DNA of 64,000 nt, from NCBI RefSeq assembly GCF_001544975.2, contig NZ_FCOG02000034.1:1-64000 (forward strand), written 5' to 3'. The translations under genes were made by a program, and so were the position numbers. The notes beneath the pieces were generated by a model. It worked only from the letters and a program-made list of their open reading frames with translations. It searched no databases and was not told where the DNA came from. Shown here in pieces: positions 24,580 through 32,239 of this stretch (positions are counted from its first letter, which is position 1; each line of letters opens with the position of its first letter). The DNA is from Caballeronia arationis. Its GTDB lineage: Bacteria > Pseudomonadota > Gammaproteobacteria > Burkholderiales > Burkholderiaceae.

Positions 24580-24978
24580 TTACGCGTGCGATGCTTCCTT
24601 CTGCTCCCGTTCCTCGTGCTGCATCTGGGCACCGATGACTGCGGTCACCAGCGAGAGGTTCGTTCGGGCATTCGCCACACGCGACGCGTGGCGTTGACGC
24701 AGGTACATCTCGAAGTCCAGCTCGTTGTAGATGCCCGACGCTTCCGCGGACTCGACTCCATGCAGCTGGATGCCGTGCCCGGAGAAACCGTCGCTAACGA
24801 TGTAGAACTCACCGTCCGGCGTCGCGGGCAACGCGAGTGCGTACGACACACCGTTCGCATTGGACCAACTGACGTCCGCCACGACTGCCGAAATGAACGT
24901 CGTCTCGCCATCTTCATCGACCCGCAGTCGCACCTTCGCACCCATCTTCAAACGCGTCTGCGTAATCGCGCGTCCCAT
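24580..24978 (-). CDS. Hypothetical protein, beta-rich
   Basis: The protein has 132 residues from ATG 24978, which has GGAGG 11 bases upstream. It overlaps the end of the upstream gene by 65 bases in another frame; starting at Met12 would shorten the overlap. The first 55 residues look beta-stranded (AKVRLRVDEDGETTFISAVV), suggesting a small barrel (SH3/KOW-like), and the C-terminal 40 residues are helical and charged. No family is recognised. The neighbours are equally uncharacterised. Confidence 0.6.
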   Translation of the reverse strand: MGRAITQTRLKMGAKVRLRVDEDGETTFISAVVADVSWSNANGVSYALALPATPDGEFYIVSDGFSGHGIQLHGVESAEASGIYNELDFEMYLRQRHASRVANARTNLSLVTAVIGAQMQHEEREQKEASHA

Positions 24979-25684
24979 GGAGATAGCGGCCTCCGTGGCA
25001 GGTTGTCATTCCCTCCGGAAACATCGAGCGGCAGTTCCATGCATCGAGCACAAGTCGACCCGTCGCATCAGGTTCGACCAGCATGAAATCCACCGTCGTA
25101 TGCGCGCCTACGCCTACGCGTCCGATCTCCCGGCCCCAAGTTTCGAAAAGTTTGCCGATTGCGCGACCGGCGCGCTCGTCGAACGTCATGCGCAAAGAGG
25201 ATGCAATCGGCTCGTACACCGCTTTCGAATCCAAGTTAATCGTGAACCCGCGTGCCGCACCTTCAATGACGTGCGGGAACAGTTCCAGCGTCGACTTGAT
25301 CGATTCGTTCAACTCCGACGACAGGCTACCCGCCAGTCGCGTAACGATAAGAATCAAGTTCTTTGCTCGGTACCCTTCGTTCAGGACGCACTCTCGTTCG
25401 GCTGCTTCGGATCCGACACGCTCGCCGGGCTCGGCAGCTTTGACAACGTCGCCGTCCCTGTACTGCTCCTGTACTTCTGCGAGCGTGCCAGCATCGCTCA
25501 TGTAAGTGCCGTCTCCCATATCCAGCAACGGACGGCGCTGTGCTCCGTCTCCAGCTGCTTGCTCCATGGGTTTCGGCTCGCCGGACAGCACTTCTTTCAG
25601 TTCATCCGCCGGCGCGAATGCCTGGGACTTGTTATTGCGGCGACGCAGTTCCACGTTGGGGGTATTGCCCTTGCTCTTGCTCAT
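24914..25684 (-). CDS. Hypothetical protein, helical core
   Basis: The protein has 256 residues. ATG 25684 has AAGGAGAAGG upstream, which decides against the open extension to 25723. The N-terminal 90 residues are charged and probably disordered (SKSKGNTPNVELRRRNNKSQ). Residues 100-190 form helices (NLILIVTRLAGSLSSELNES). The segment VGAHTTVDFMLVEPDATGRL (~198-217) is beta-like, and DAWNCRSMFPEG follows. The C-terminus overlaps the next gene. Function unknown; two hydrophobic stretches are not long enough to call membrane spans. Confidence 0.65.
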   Translation of the reverse strand: MSKSKGNTPNVELRRRNNKSQAFAPADELKEVLSGEPKPMEQAAGDGAQRRPLLDMGDGTYMSDAGTLAEVQEQYRDGDVVKAAEPGERVGSEAAERECVLNEGYRAKNLILIVTRLAGSLSSELNESIKSTLELFPHVIEGAARGFTINLDSKAVYEPIASSLRMTFDERAGRAIGKLFETWGREIGRVGVGAHTTVDFMLVEPDATGRLVLDAWNCRSMFPEGMTTCHGGRYLHGTRDYADAFEDGCEGATAGR

Positions 25685-25755
25685 TGCTTGCCTTCTCCTT
25701 CGATGTGTTCGGGCTCTACTCAATTGTTCTGATCAAATAAAACTTACTGGCGCCC

Positions 25756-26058
25756 TTATTGGTGCTTCGGGAACTGATAAATGCGTGCACTGCCAGTGGC
25801 TTTGATCTGGGAGACGCGTGCGTGAGACATCGCCCACTTCTTCGCCTGCATGGTGGCCGTAACCTCCGGATGACGGATGATGTCCAGGTCACGCAGAGAG
25901 TTCGGCTTCTGCGACAGCCTGCGCATCCGAGATACGTCCTGACCATCGAAGGTCTCCCCGCTATTCACTGCGGCTTCGATGGCGAGGTATTCCTGCTCGA
26001 TGACCGCGAGGCGCTCGGAAATGCTAAGGTCGGTATGCATGCGGAATGCTGGTTTCAT
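25756..26058 (-). CDS. Small hypothetical protein (100 aa)
   Basis: ATG 26058 is chosen because the apparent upstream start (26076) is the TATG of the hairpin-TATGCCGTC element and would overlap a promoter. The ribosome-binding site is poor, so the transcript may have a very short leader. The protein is helical and charged (SISERLAVIEQEYLAIEAAV), with a basic C-terminus (QAKKWAMSHARVSQIK). No family is recognised. Confidence 0.6.
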   Translation of the reverse strand: MKPAFRMHTDLSISERLAVIEQEYLAIEAAVNSGETFDGQDVSRMRRLSQKPNSLRDLDIIRHPEVTATMQAKKWAMSHARVSQIKATGSARIYQFPKHQ

Positions 26059-26071
26059 GAGGTGTTTTGAC

Positions 26072-26105
26072 GGCATAAAAAACGCTCCCGACCTCAGGGG
26101 AGGAG
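26072..26105 (-). promoter_or_regulatory. Hairpin, T-run and TATGCCGTC
   Basis: The stem CTCCC/GGGAG (26085-26089 with 26098-26102) is followed on the minus strand by GCGTTTTTTATGCCGTCAAAA. The terminator T-run reads straight into the TATG box, with the next start codon 14 bases further on. Confidence 0.65.
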
Positions 26106-26128
26106 GGAAGCCTTTTGGGGTGAATGGA

Positions 26129-26584
26129 TTAGTCAACGGACCAGCTCAGGTGCCGCGTCGTGACGACACTCGGCAGATCGATCGGGGTTAGGGGATTCAT
26201 GACAGTCAACATCATTCGTTCCCAGGGATCGGTGGTCCCTTTGAGTCTTTCGAGGGTCTTCTCTTGCCTTTCGAGGGCGTACCGCCTTGCGTTGTAGCGG
26301 TCCACTGCTTCCTTCCGGACCTTGACTGCGGGCTTCGGTACGTCAGCTTCACGACCCGCTCGGAAAACAGGAGTCATTTGGCCACTGCGACCGAGGTGTC
26401 GGATCCAACGGGAAACATAGAGGACGCGCTTGTGGCCCTTCAAATGGCGCGCAACATTCATCGCGCTCTTGACGGTGTGCTCGTTCATCTCGAGGAAAGC
26501 GGCAACCTGTACCGCTGTCAGGCCACGGCCCTGGCGTCTGAGAAGTCCCACGATACGATTGCGCGTAACGGGAACTGCAGGCAT
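26129..26584 (-). CDS. Winged-helix DNA-binding protein
   Basis: The protein has 151 residues. ATG 26584 lies right behind the thymidylate synthase stop; the frame open to 26671 is antisense shadow. Residues 6-75 read as a winged helix: VTRNRIVGLLRRQGRGLTAV, then QVAAFLEMNEHTVKSAMNVA with the recognition helix, and a wing in KRVLYVSRWIRH. The C-terminal half is basic and helical (ARRYALERQEKTLERLKG). Similar small winged-helix proteins are common in phages and bacteria of the Burkholderiales. Possible transcription regulator of the nucleotide-metabolism genes with which it is coupled. Confidence 0.7.
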   Translation of the reverse strand: MPAVPVTRNRIVGLLRRQGRGLTAVQVAAFLEMNEHTVKSAMNVARHLKGHKRVLYVSRWIRHLGRSGQMTPVFRAGREADVPKPAVKVRKEAVDRYNARRYALERQEKTLERLKGTTDPWERMMLTVMNPLTPIDLPSVVTTRHLSWSVD

Positions 26585-26586
26585 TG

Positions 26587-27645
26587 TCAGACCGCCATCT
26601 CCGCTTTGATCGCTGCGTGGTGCTCGTACCCCTGCAGCGAGAAGTGATACGGCTCGACCTTCTTGAGCCACTCCACAGCGCGCTCTGCGGCCATGTCGCG
26701 AACGTTGATCAGCTCCGTAGACTTGGCCGATAAACGGCTCGTCGCCAGGACAAGATGTTCGTAGGTCGGCACGTCTTCGCTGATCGCCAAGCGCGGCAAA
26801 TGGTGCGGTTCCCGGGTGAGCTGTTCCTTCACCTGATCCAGCGAATTCTCATAAATGTGCATGTCGCCCACGAAGTACGTGAACCACTTAGCCTTGAATC
26901 CCGTCAGACGAGCAACTAGCTCGAGCAACAACGCCCCTTCGGCGATGTTGAACGGTGTCCCCAAAAATGCGTCATTGCTGCGCAGGTACAAACACATCGA
27001 CAGCTCACCGGTCGAGACGTTCGGCAGGAACTGATAGAGGAGATGGCAAGGCGGCAACGCCATCTCGTCCAGCTTTGCCGGGTTCCAGGCGTGGAACAGG
27101 ATGCGACGATCGGTCGGCGTCTTGATGATCTTGCGAATGCAATCGCCCAGCATGTCGATCGTCTTGGTGAGAACGATTTCGTCGCAGTGTTCCCGACCGT
27201 ACGACATGGCACCTACTGCTTCCCAACCGCTACGAAGACAGTGATTGACGATGTCGTCTTCGCTCGTGTCCAGCACCTTATAAGCCGGCCACTCGCGCCA
27301 CATCGCGCCGTAAACTTCTCCGAGATCGTCTTCGCCCTTCCGGAAGGGATTGCTCAACCAGGCGTTCGGTGAGCCTTCTTTGCCCGGATGATTCGCGTTG
27401 TCGTCCCACACTTTGCAGCCCAGTTCACGGAAGTCGGCGGCACTACGCGCGGCGCGCATGAAGCCGATCAGCTCACCCACGATCGACTTGAACGCAAGCT
27501 TCTTCGTGGTGACTGCCGGGAAGCCCTTCGCTAGATTGAAGCGCATCGAGACGCCCGGGACCGAAATAGAACGGATTCCCGTGCGATTGTCTTGCCAGCT
27601 ACCCTCTTCGAGGATCATCCGGCATGTGTCCAGATATTGTTTCAT
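26587..27645 (-). CDS. thyA: Thymidylate synthase (ThyA-type)
   Basis: The protein has 352 residues, longer than the ~264-residue bacterial enzyme because of insertions. It makes dTMP from dUMP using methylene-tetrahydrofolate. Visible landmarks: RTGIRSISVPG at the N-terminus (phosphate-binding Arg21), GELIGFMR (~57-64), EVYGAMWREWP (~110-120), the Arg pair in PTDRRILFHAWNP (180-181), the catalytic Cys200 in LPPCHLLYQF, LRSNDAFLGTPFNIA (~221-235), and DMHIYENSLDQ (~261-271), which binds dUMP. All key residues are present. It is followed by the winged-helix gene and preceded by a 27-residue ORF and thymidylate kinase, forming a dTTP-supply cluster. Confidence 0.95.
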   Translation of the reverse strand: MKQYLDTCRMILEEGSWQDNRTGIRSISVPGVSMRFNLAKGFPAVTTKKLAFKSIVGELIGFMRAARSAADFRELGCKVWDDNANHPGKEGSPNAWLSNPFRKGEDDLGEVYGAMWREWPAYKVLDTSEDDIVNHCLRSGWEAVGAMSYGREHCDEIVLTKTIDMLGDCIRKIIKTPTDRRILFHAWNPAKLDEMALPPCHLLYQFLPNVSTGELSMCLYLRSNDAFLGTPFNIAEGALLLELVARLTGFKAKWFTYFVGDMHIYENSLDQVKEQLTREPHHLPRLAISEDVPTYEHLVLATSRLSAKSTELINVRDMAAERAVEWLKKVEPYHFSLQGYEHHAAIKAEMAV

Positions 27646-27660
27646 GATCGATCTACTTGT

Positions 27661-27744
27661 TTAGAGCAGGTGTGCTTGTGAGACGGGTACGATTACCCGG
27701 TTCTGCCAGCCTGCTGCGAATCCTTGGTTTTCGTTCTGTTCCAT
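27661..27744 (-). CDS. Very small protein (27 aa) between tmk and thyA
   Basis: ATG 27744 has GAGG five bases upstream (CTGAGGTAATC), and the frame runs to TAA 27661. It begins eight bases after the tmk stop and ends 15 bases before thyA. The sequence begins MEQNENQGFAAGWQNRVIVP and has no transmembrane segment. The good ribosome-binding site and exact fit between two genes argue that it is translated, either as a micro-protein or as a coupling leader. Confidence 0.5.
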   Translation of the reverse strand: MEQNENQGFAAGWQNRVIVPVSQAHLL

Positions 27745-27751
27745 GATTACC

Positions 27752-28443
27752 TCAGCCCTCTGCGACCATGCCGGTGACTTTGCCAACGTGTCGGACGAGC
27801 CACGGGAGGAAGGTGTTGCGGGAGAAGGTGCGAACCTGGTTGCGCACCTCTTCCGGTGTCTGCATCGCGTCAATGCGGTACATCCGGTGCAGTTCCGCGT
27901 TGTACCGTTCTTGATAGCCGTCAAAACACCGCTGTCTAAAGTCGACATCTTCCGCATTCAGGCGATTGAACTCCTTCTTGCGAGCTTGCAGACGCTCGAG
28001 CGCGGTGTCGAACGACACGTCGAAAAAGAGCGTGAAGTCCGGCTGGAAGTCCTGGTTCGCGATTCTTTCGATGGCGATGGTTTCTTCCAGAAAGCCGCGG
28101 CCCCATCCTTGGTACGCGTACGAAGAATCGTAGTGGCGGTCCGAGATCACAACCTTCCCTTCGCGCAATGCCGGCTTAATCACCGATTCGATCACCTGAT
28201 TGCGGCTCGCCGCATATAGCAGGATTTCCGCTATCGGCGTCATCGGCTCTTCGGTGTGCGGCATGCCCACCAACACATGGCGAATTTGCTCGGCGGTGAG
28301 CGAGCCACCCGGCTGGCGTGTGAGCACTACCTCAAAGCCCAGCGCCCGGATCTGTTCAGCGAGGTAATCCACGTTGCTTGTTTTTCCCGAGCGTCCGGCC
28401 CTTCGAGCGTGATCAATGCGCCCGGGAATTCTTCTTGATTCAT
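27752..28443 (-). CDS. tmk: Thymidylate kinase, frame broken inside the Walker A motif
   Basis: The ATG at 28443 has AAGGA six bases upstream and encodes MNQEEFPGALITLEGPDA, then runs out of frame. The rest of the kinase is in the next frame from GKTSNVDYLAEQ onward. Inserting one G at about 28392 restores EGPDGSGKTS, a perfect P-loop. Downstream landmarks are intact: LTRQPGG (TMK 'DRxPGG'-type), SDRHYDSSYAYQGWGRG (the DR[YH] motif), and the LID/C-terminal region TFSRNTFLPW. It phosphorylates dTMP to dTDP. A -1 ribosomal slip would not rebuild the GKT motif, so a sequencing error or a real null mutation is more likely. Confidence 0.85.
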
Positions 28444-28482
28444 GCTTGTCCTTTTTCTTACGTCCTGAGGCAGACGCGTTCT

Positions 28483-28923
28483 TCACACAGCGGCAGTGGC
28501 GCCCAACAACATCGCCACGCACTGCTCGACGACTGCGGCCGACACCTTGCGCTGGCGAAGCTCCTGAGGCGTTGCGGTGGTGGAGAAATGCTTGATGCAG
28601 ATCCGGACCTTCCGAACGCTCCCGAACAATTCGGCCAAGGGCTTGAGCGCCGGGAACTGATTGAACAGCTCCATCACGGCGTCGGCGTAACTACAGTCCG
28701 GCGTCATTTGGAGATACATCTGTCGCTCGAATCGCTGTCCGAAGTCGGTGACGTGCTCGCCATCACACTCCACGAATGGATAGAGATTCAACGAGTCCAC
28801 CGCCGTGATCTCGAAGGTCAACGGCTGTTCGAAGTCGATGTCAGGCAACGGTTGTCCGTTGGTCATGAACTTGTTGTTTTCGAAGGCTGTTCGGATGATG
28901 TCTGTGAGGCCAGGAACAATCAT
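28483..28923 (-). CDS. Hypothetical protein
   Basis: The protein has 146 residues from ATG 28923, which follows the upstream stop by ten bases. No ribosome-binding site is evident, so coupling is likely. Short alpha/beta pattern: IVPGLTDIIRTAFENNKFMT, then TFEITAVDSLNLYPFVEC, MYLQMTPDCSYADAVMELFN, and ICIKHFSTTATPQELRQRKV. No family is recognised. It lies just upstream (5') of thymidylate kinase on the minus strand and may be transcribed with it. Confidence 0.6.
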   Translation of the reverse strand: MIVPGLTDIIRTAFENNKFMTNGQPLPDIDFEQPLTFEITAVDSLNLYPFVECDGEHVTDFGQRFERQMYLQMTPDCSYADAVMELFNQFPALKPLAELFGSVRKVRICIKHFSTTATPQELRQRKVSAAVVEQCVAMLLGATAAV

Positions 28924-28933
28924 GGCTATGTTT

Positions 28934-29287
28934 TTAAATTTGGCTGTAGAAGCGATCGGCGTCGAAGCGCGAACTCGATTCATGGTCGAGCGCATCGAGC
29001 GCTGAGTCGTCTTCGTCTTCGTCGAACAGGGTGGTCTCCCCGACGCAGAACACGTCGATGTCCGAGATGACGAACTGTGGTTGGAGAAGGCTGCGGATGC
29101 CGCTGAGAACGCGTGGCGTGAGTCGAAGGCGACTCGGTAACTGCCAGACCAGCAGAACACACCGGCCCGCGCTATCCCGCTCAAAGTCCCAGACCAGTTG
29201 CACGCCTCGTGAGCGGCGCAGGAGCAGCCGAACACGGCGATTGAACTCCCTTCCATGAGGAAGTTCGGAAATTGGAATTACGTTCAC
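28934..29287 (-). CDS. Hypothetical protein with acidic C-terminus
   Basis: The protein has 117 residues if started at GTG 29287; an ATG at 29356 would extend it by 23 residues across a hairpin (GCTGTCT/AGACAGC at 29319-29336), which I think is leader. The sequence opens with basic beta-type strands (VIPISELPHG, NRRVRLLLRRSRG), then LLQPQFVISDIDVFCVGE, and ends in a run rich in Asp and Glu (FDEDEDD). It precedes the 146-residue gene by ten bases. Function unknown. Confidence 0.5.
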   Translation of the reverse strand: MNVIPISELPHGREFNRRVRLLLRRSRGVQLVWDFERDSAGRCVLLVWQLPSRLRLTPRVLSGIRSLLQPQFVISDIDVFCVGETTLFDEDEDDSALDALDHESSSRFDADRFYSQI

Positions 29288-29393
29288 GACAATTCTCGAG
29301 AATGTCTTATTGCGTTTTGCTGTCTCGATAGACAGCCCCCGGATGATGCATAGCATTCGCTGCGCACCACCCGGAACGCATCTCGACGTCGCG

Positions 29394-29930
29394 TTACTGC
29401 TTTGCTGCGTCGCCCATCGCGGCGCTGAGTGCGACTTCTTGCGACTCGACTGCTTTCCGGCTGGCCATCACCGCGTCCCATTCACCGAGCGAGTCCGCAG
29501 CCGCTTTCAGATTCTCGGCAGCAAGCTTCATCCCGTCGTGGAGGGACTTTGCGATGATCTGCGACCAGTTCTCGTACTTCTCGATCTCTGGGAGCAGGCT
29601 CGGCATCGTCAGGACCGGCCCGTCGAAATGGACGTTCTCGCGTTTCATGACGGTCATGTGGCTAGGCACGATGACCAAGTTGACGATTGCCAGATGGTAC
29701 TTACCGACATCGTTCGACGTGTCGTAGATGAAGCCGAGCGGAGCGAGCGAGGCCTCGTCGACGAGAGTCCCGATGTGGACTTCCTCACCGGTCATCGAAT
29801 CGATGACTACGACCTCTTCCTGCAGTTCGCGCAGAATGTTGTTCTCGATCGTCTGCGCGAGATCTATACTCGGCGTCCAGTGCAAGGATGAACTCGGGAT
29901 ATTTGATTGCGGGAGTTGAGCGACAGACAT
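29394..29930 (-). CDS. NUDIX-like fold protein
   Basis: The protein has 178 residues, with AAGGAAAG before ATG 29930. The segment NNILRELQEEVVV (~30-42) resembles a shortened NUDIX box (REx2EE), followed by a strand-loop with GFIYDTSNDVGKYHLAIVNL (~66-85), a pattern seen in phage NUDIX-related phosphoesterase-like proteins. The full GX5EX7REUXEEXGU signature is not present, so catalysis is doubtful. The C-terminal 60 residues are one long helix (IIAKSLHDGMKLAAENLKAA). Possible nucleotide-binding role; moderate to low certainty for the fold. Confidence 0.6.
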   Translation of the reverse strand: MSVAQLPQSNIPSSSLHWTPSIDLAQTIENNILRELQEEVVVIDSMTGEEVHIGTLVDEASLAPLGFIYDTSNDVGKYHLAIVNLVIVPSHMTVMKRENVHFDGPVLTMPSLLPEIEKYENWSQIIAKSLHDGMKLAAENLKAAADSLGEWDAVMASRKAVESQEVALSAAMGDAAKQ

Positions 29931-29965
29931 TGCTTTCCTTTTGCTTATTGCTTGTGGTTGTTGTG

Positions 29966-30130
29966 TTACAGCTTGTCGAAGCCGCCGAGCGCCGATTGGT
30001 CAACCAGATCGCTGAGCTTCTTCTTTCTGTTTTTCAGGTGGTCGTAGACCGCCTTTGTCCCGATCGTGAGCAGACCCACCCCGATGGTGGCGCCTGCGAT
30101 CAAGAACCACGAATGGACGAGATGGGCCAT
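29966..30130 (-). CDS. Small membrane protein (54 aa) with C-terminal SALGGF motif
   Basis: The frame from ATG 30130 to TAA 29966 is too short for most gene callers. It has AAGGA 12 bases upstream. Residues 8-26 are a transmembrane helix (WFLIAGATIGVGLLTIGTK), followed by a basic stretch (HLKNRKKK) and then LSDLVDQSALGGFDKL. The last motif recurs, slightly changed, in the proteins at 30145-30471 and 33293-33973. It is immediately downstream of the 30145-30471 gene, with no terminator between. Function unknown. Confidence 0.65.
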   Translation of the reverse strand: MAHLVHSWFLIAGATIGVGLLTIGTKAVYDHLKNRKKKLSDLVDQSALGGFDKL

Positions 30131-30144
30131 GGGTCGCGTCGTCC

Positions 30145-30471
30145 TTAGTTGGTGTCGAAGCCGTTGAGCGTCGACTGATCGATCAACGCTTGAATCGACG
30201 TGTCACGGAACTGGCCCGCTTCGATCACGAGCTGGTCTTCCAGCATCAGGATGTACTCGAGCAAGACGTCGATAGTCGCCTGCTCGTACAGGCTCTGGTC
30301 GTGCAGATTGCTGCGCTGCCAAGCGAGCATGTGCGTGTGAGATTCGGGGCGCTTGCCCTTGACGATCTTCGCGTTACCCAATGCACGCGCGTACGCGATC
30401 GGGTCAATCTTGAGCTTTTGCAGCAGTTCAGCCTTGCTGATCTTCGCGGGGAGCTTGGTGGATTCGGACAT
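30145..30471 (-). CDS. Small protein with C-terminal STLNGF motif
   Basis: The protein has 108 residues, with GAGG before ATG 30471. It is mostly helical: ISKAELLQKLKIDPIAYARA, a basic loop (AKIVKGKRPESHTH), then a long helix (LLEYILMLEDQLVIEAG). The last 16 residues (IQALIDQSTLNGFDTN) match the tag found on its membrane-protein neighbour and on the Pro-rich structural protein at 33293-33973. Likely co-expressed with the membrane protein. Function unknown. Confidence 0.65.
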   Translation of the reverse strand: MSESTKLPAKISKAELLQKLKIDPIAYARALGNAKIVKGKRPESHTHMLAWQRSNLHDQSLYEQATIDVLLEYILMLEDQLVIEAGQFRDTSIQALIDQSTLNGFDTN

Positions 30472-30629
30472 GACAGTTCCTCAGGATGAAAGACGCACGG
30501 ATGACTACTGATGGCCGTACACAGCATGTGCACGTGTGTAAAAAAGCCCAGAACAATTCGTGGAAGCTATGTCCTTACAAAGTGATATAGGTCCGAATTC
30601 AATTTGAATCTTTTCTCATCCGAAAGGAC
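30472..30629 (-). promoter_or_regulatory. AT-rich leader with possible promoter
   Basis: No gene is visible. On the minus strand it contains a TTCAAATTGAATTC box and CCTATATCAC about ten bases further on, close to AT-rich phiKZ-type early promoter cores, then a GGGCTTTTTTAC segment. It lies behind a strong terminator and ahead of the 30145-30471 gene, so a promoter is expected here. Confidence 0.4.
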
Positions 30630-30664
30630 AAAAAAAAGAGAAGCCACCCGCGAGGGTGACTTCC
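30630..30664 (-). terminator. Strong terminator
   Basis: The stem GAAGCCACCC pairs with GGGTGACTTC around GCGA (30641-30650 with 30655-30664). On the minus strand it is followed by TCTTTTTTTT. It ends the transcript of the 92-residue gene at 30677-30955. Confidence 0.85.
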
Positions 30665-30676
30665 GTTGATCGCCGA

Positions 30677-30955
30677 TTAGTGCAGCGTGTCTGTCCGATA
30701 GATCTGAGCCCGACGGCCAAGACGAACCTCGATTGCGGCCGGACGGAAGCCGAGTTGCTGGAACTGCTGGTACATGTCCGCGATGACTTCCATCGTCGGG
30801 TGCCTCAGAACGTTCGGGCGATCCACCGAATAGTGCACCACTTCGTAGCCGCCGTTGGGCTGAAGCACGGTGATGGTGCCGTGGCTTTGAGCCGGGTCCA
30901 TCGCGGGGTTGATGCCGACCTGAACTGCGTTGTCGATAAAGCCAAAATTCATCAT
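30677..30955 (-). CDS. Small hypothetical protein (92 aa)
   Basis: Two adjacent ATGs lie at 30955/30952, with AGGAAAG upstream. The protein starts MNFGFIDNAVQVGINPAMDP, then strands around GTITVLQPNGGYEVVHYSVD, a helix (EVIADMYQQFQQLGFRP) and a last strand (AAIEVRLGRRAQIYR). It looks like a compact alpha/beta domain. No family is recognised. It has its own terminator. Confidence 0.6.
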   Translation of the reverse strand: MMNFGFIDNAVQVGINPAMDPAQSHGTITVLQPNGGYEVVHYSVDRPNVLRHPTMEVIADMYQQFQQLGFRPAAIEVRLGRRAQIYRTDTLH

Positions 30956-31024
30956 CTTCTTTCCTGAATTGGTTTAGTGTTATTGGTCATACCGGGGAGC
31001 AGAAGCTCCCCGCGCGAGAACTAC

Positions 31025-31750
31025 TTAATGGGAACTTGCTTCGCCTGCGTTGGGCGCGGCGCCATTCGTGCGGCGGAATTGAAGCTTCAGTGCGGCAGCA
31101 GCTTCTTCCGTTCCCGGGATCGTGTCAGGGACTGCCTTTTCGTACGCTTCCTGTACCTTCAGCATCAAGGTCTCGTTGTCGTACTTGAGTGCGCGACCGT
31201 TGCTCATGATCTGGTCGATCGCGATCTCAAGGGCTTCACGGTCCTGCTCACTGAGCTCCTGAACGCGCGGAGCCCACATTGCATGGAGATCGGTCAGGAA
31301 CTTCAGCGACGACTGTGGACGCTCTGATGCCTTCGTAATCGCCTGTTTGCGAACCACAGCAGGAACAGACTGAAGGCGTCGCTCGAAGGTGCTGTTCTCC
31401 GGGGTCCAGAGCGTCGGTGCCGCTGCCGGTGCTGCAGGCGACGCTCCTTGTGCTTCGGGCATCGGCTGGAGAGCCCCGTACGCCGCAAGGCGGTGCGGGA
31501 TGAATCCCTGCGACTTGGCCGCTTCGAACAGGTCGAGCATCAAACGCAGGTCGAGGTCCGGTGCGTCCGAGAAGTTCGGGAACGAGAACGCCACAGCGCC
31601 TTCGCGGACGCCCAGCTGGCGGTGCGTCACGATCAGGTAGCCGTGGATCGTGTGGTGGTTGGCCTCCTTGTGGAACCGCACGTCAATCTCGTTCAGCTCG
31701 TTGCGTTCGAAGCGCGGCGCACGGTTCATCAAGCGATCAATGATGCTCAT
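31025..31750 (-). CDS. Hypothetical protein, two domains
   Basis: The protein has 241 residues, with AAGGA before ATG 31750. The N-terminal ~95 residues are alpha/beta (HHTIHGYLIVTHRQLG, REGAVAFSFPNFSD, LRLMLDLFEAAKSQGF). An Ala/Pro linker (~97-112) joins them to a helical C-terminal domain (RPQSSLKFLTDLHAMWAPRV, then EQDREALEIAIDQIMSN) and a basic, low-complexity tail. The pattern '..DLRLMLDLFEAAKSQGF' is like that of the 92-residue neighbour (MYQQFQQLGF), so the two may be distant relatives. Function unknown. Confidence 0.6.
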   Translation of the reverse strand: MSIIDRLMNRAPRFERNELNEIDVRFHKEANHHTIHGYLIVTHRQLGVREGAVAFSFPNFSDAPDLDLRLMLDLFEAAKSQGFIPHRLAAYGALQPMPEAQGASPAAPAAAPTLWTPENSTFERRLQSVPAVVRKQAITKASERPQSSLKFLTDLHAMWAPRVQELSEQDREALEIAIDQIMSNGRALKYDNETLMLKVQEAYEKAVPDTIPGTEEAAAALKLQFRRTNGAAPNAGEASSH

Positions 31751-31804
31751 GATTTGGTATCCTTACTTTATTGGTTAAGTGGTATTCGGAAATCGATGAT
31801 CGGC

Positions 31805-32119
31805 TTACTGCCAGCCGGGGATGTGATAGGAGACGAGGTGGTCGAGCTTGTAGCCGAGATAGGCGAGCTGTTTGCGAATGATCTGCGTGACTTGCCCGTC
31901 GAGGATGCTCAAGAACTCCGGGCGGTTCACCTTGAACTCGTACTCGACTTCACGGCCGTCCGTGATCGAACGAAGAAACACCATGCCGTGAGAGGCATAG
32001 ATCGAGTTGGGTTCGAGCAAGGTGATTGCGAGCGCGGGTTGTTTGTTGCGGTTGATGCGTTGCTTCAGGCGGGACATAAAGCGGCGCGCCATCGTGATAG
32101 GCAGATGGTCACGCAGCAT
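31805..32119 (-). CDS. Hypothetical protein (104 aa)
   Basis: ATG 32119 is preferred because GGAAG lies nine bases upstream; an earlier in-frame ATG at 32146 has none. It overlaps the end of the small membrane-protein gene at 32109-32210 by 11 bases, a typical coupling arrangement. The N-terminus is very basic (RRFMSRLKQRINRNKQP), then ALAITLLEPNSIYAS and two more strands. The C-terminal helix is QVTQIIRKQLAYLGYKLDHL. The ending '..LGYKLDHLVSY' again resembles the helix pattern of the neighbouring small proteins. Confidence 0.55.
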   Translation of the reverse strand: MLRDHLPITMARRFMSRLKQRINRNKQPALAITLLEPNSIYASHGMVFLRSITDGREVEYEFKVNRPEFLSILDGQVTQIIRKQLAYLGYKLDHLVSYHIPGWQ

Positions 32120-32210
32120 TCTTGTTGGCTTCCGCGGTGCATTCATGAATCTTGTCGCAGACGATGATGCCGACGACGATGCCGGTGGCGAAAATGAGAA
32201 TCGACTTCAT
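32109..32210 (-). CDS. Very small membrane protein (33 aa)
   Basis: The frame from ATG 32210 (MKSILIFATGIVVGIIVCDK...) to TGA 32109 is almost entirely a transmembrane helix or uncleaved signal anchor (residues 3-18) with a short charged tail. AAGG lies 12 bases upstream. Translation is coupled to the following gene through an 11-base overlap. Candidate membrane micro-protein; function unknown. Confidence 0.5.
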   Translation of the reverse strand: MKSILIFATGIVVGIIVCDKIHECTAEANKNAA

Positions 32211-32239
32211 GGTTGGTCCATACCTTCAAGGGAAGTGGT

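Noticed and set aside
28385-28443. Programmed -1 frameshift in tmk at GGGAAAAAC
   Set aside because: Slippage at the A-run would give a P-loop with Glu-Lys-Thr instead of Gly-Lys-Thr; a missing G explains the motif perfectly.
29319-29336. Hairpin GCTGTCT/AGACAGC as terminator
   Set aside because: No T-run follows on the minus strand; it is more likely part of the leader of the 117-residue gene.
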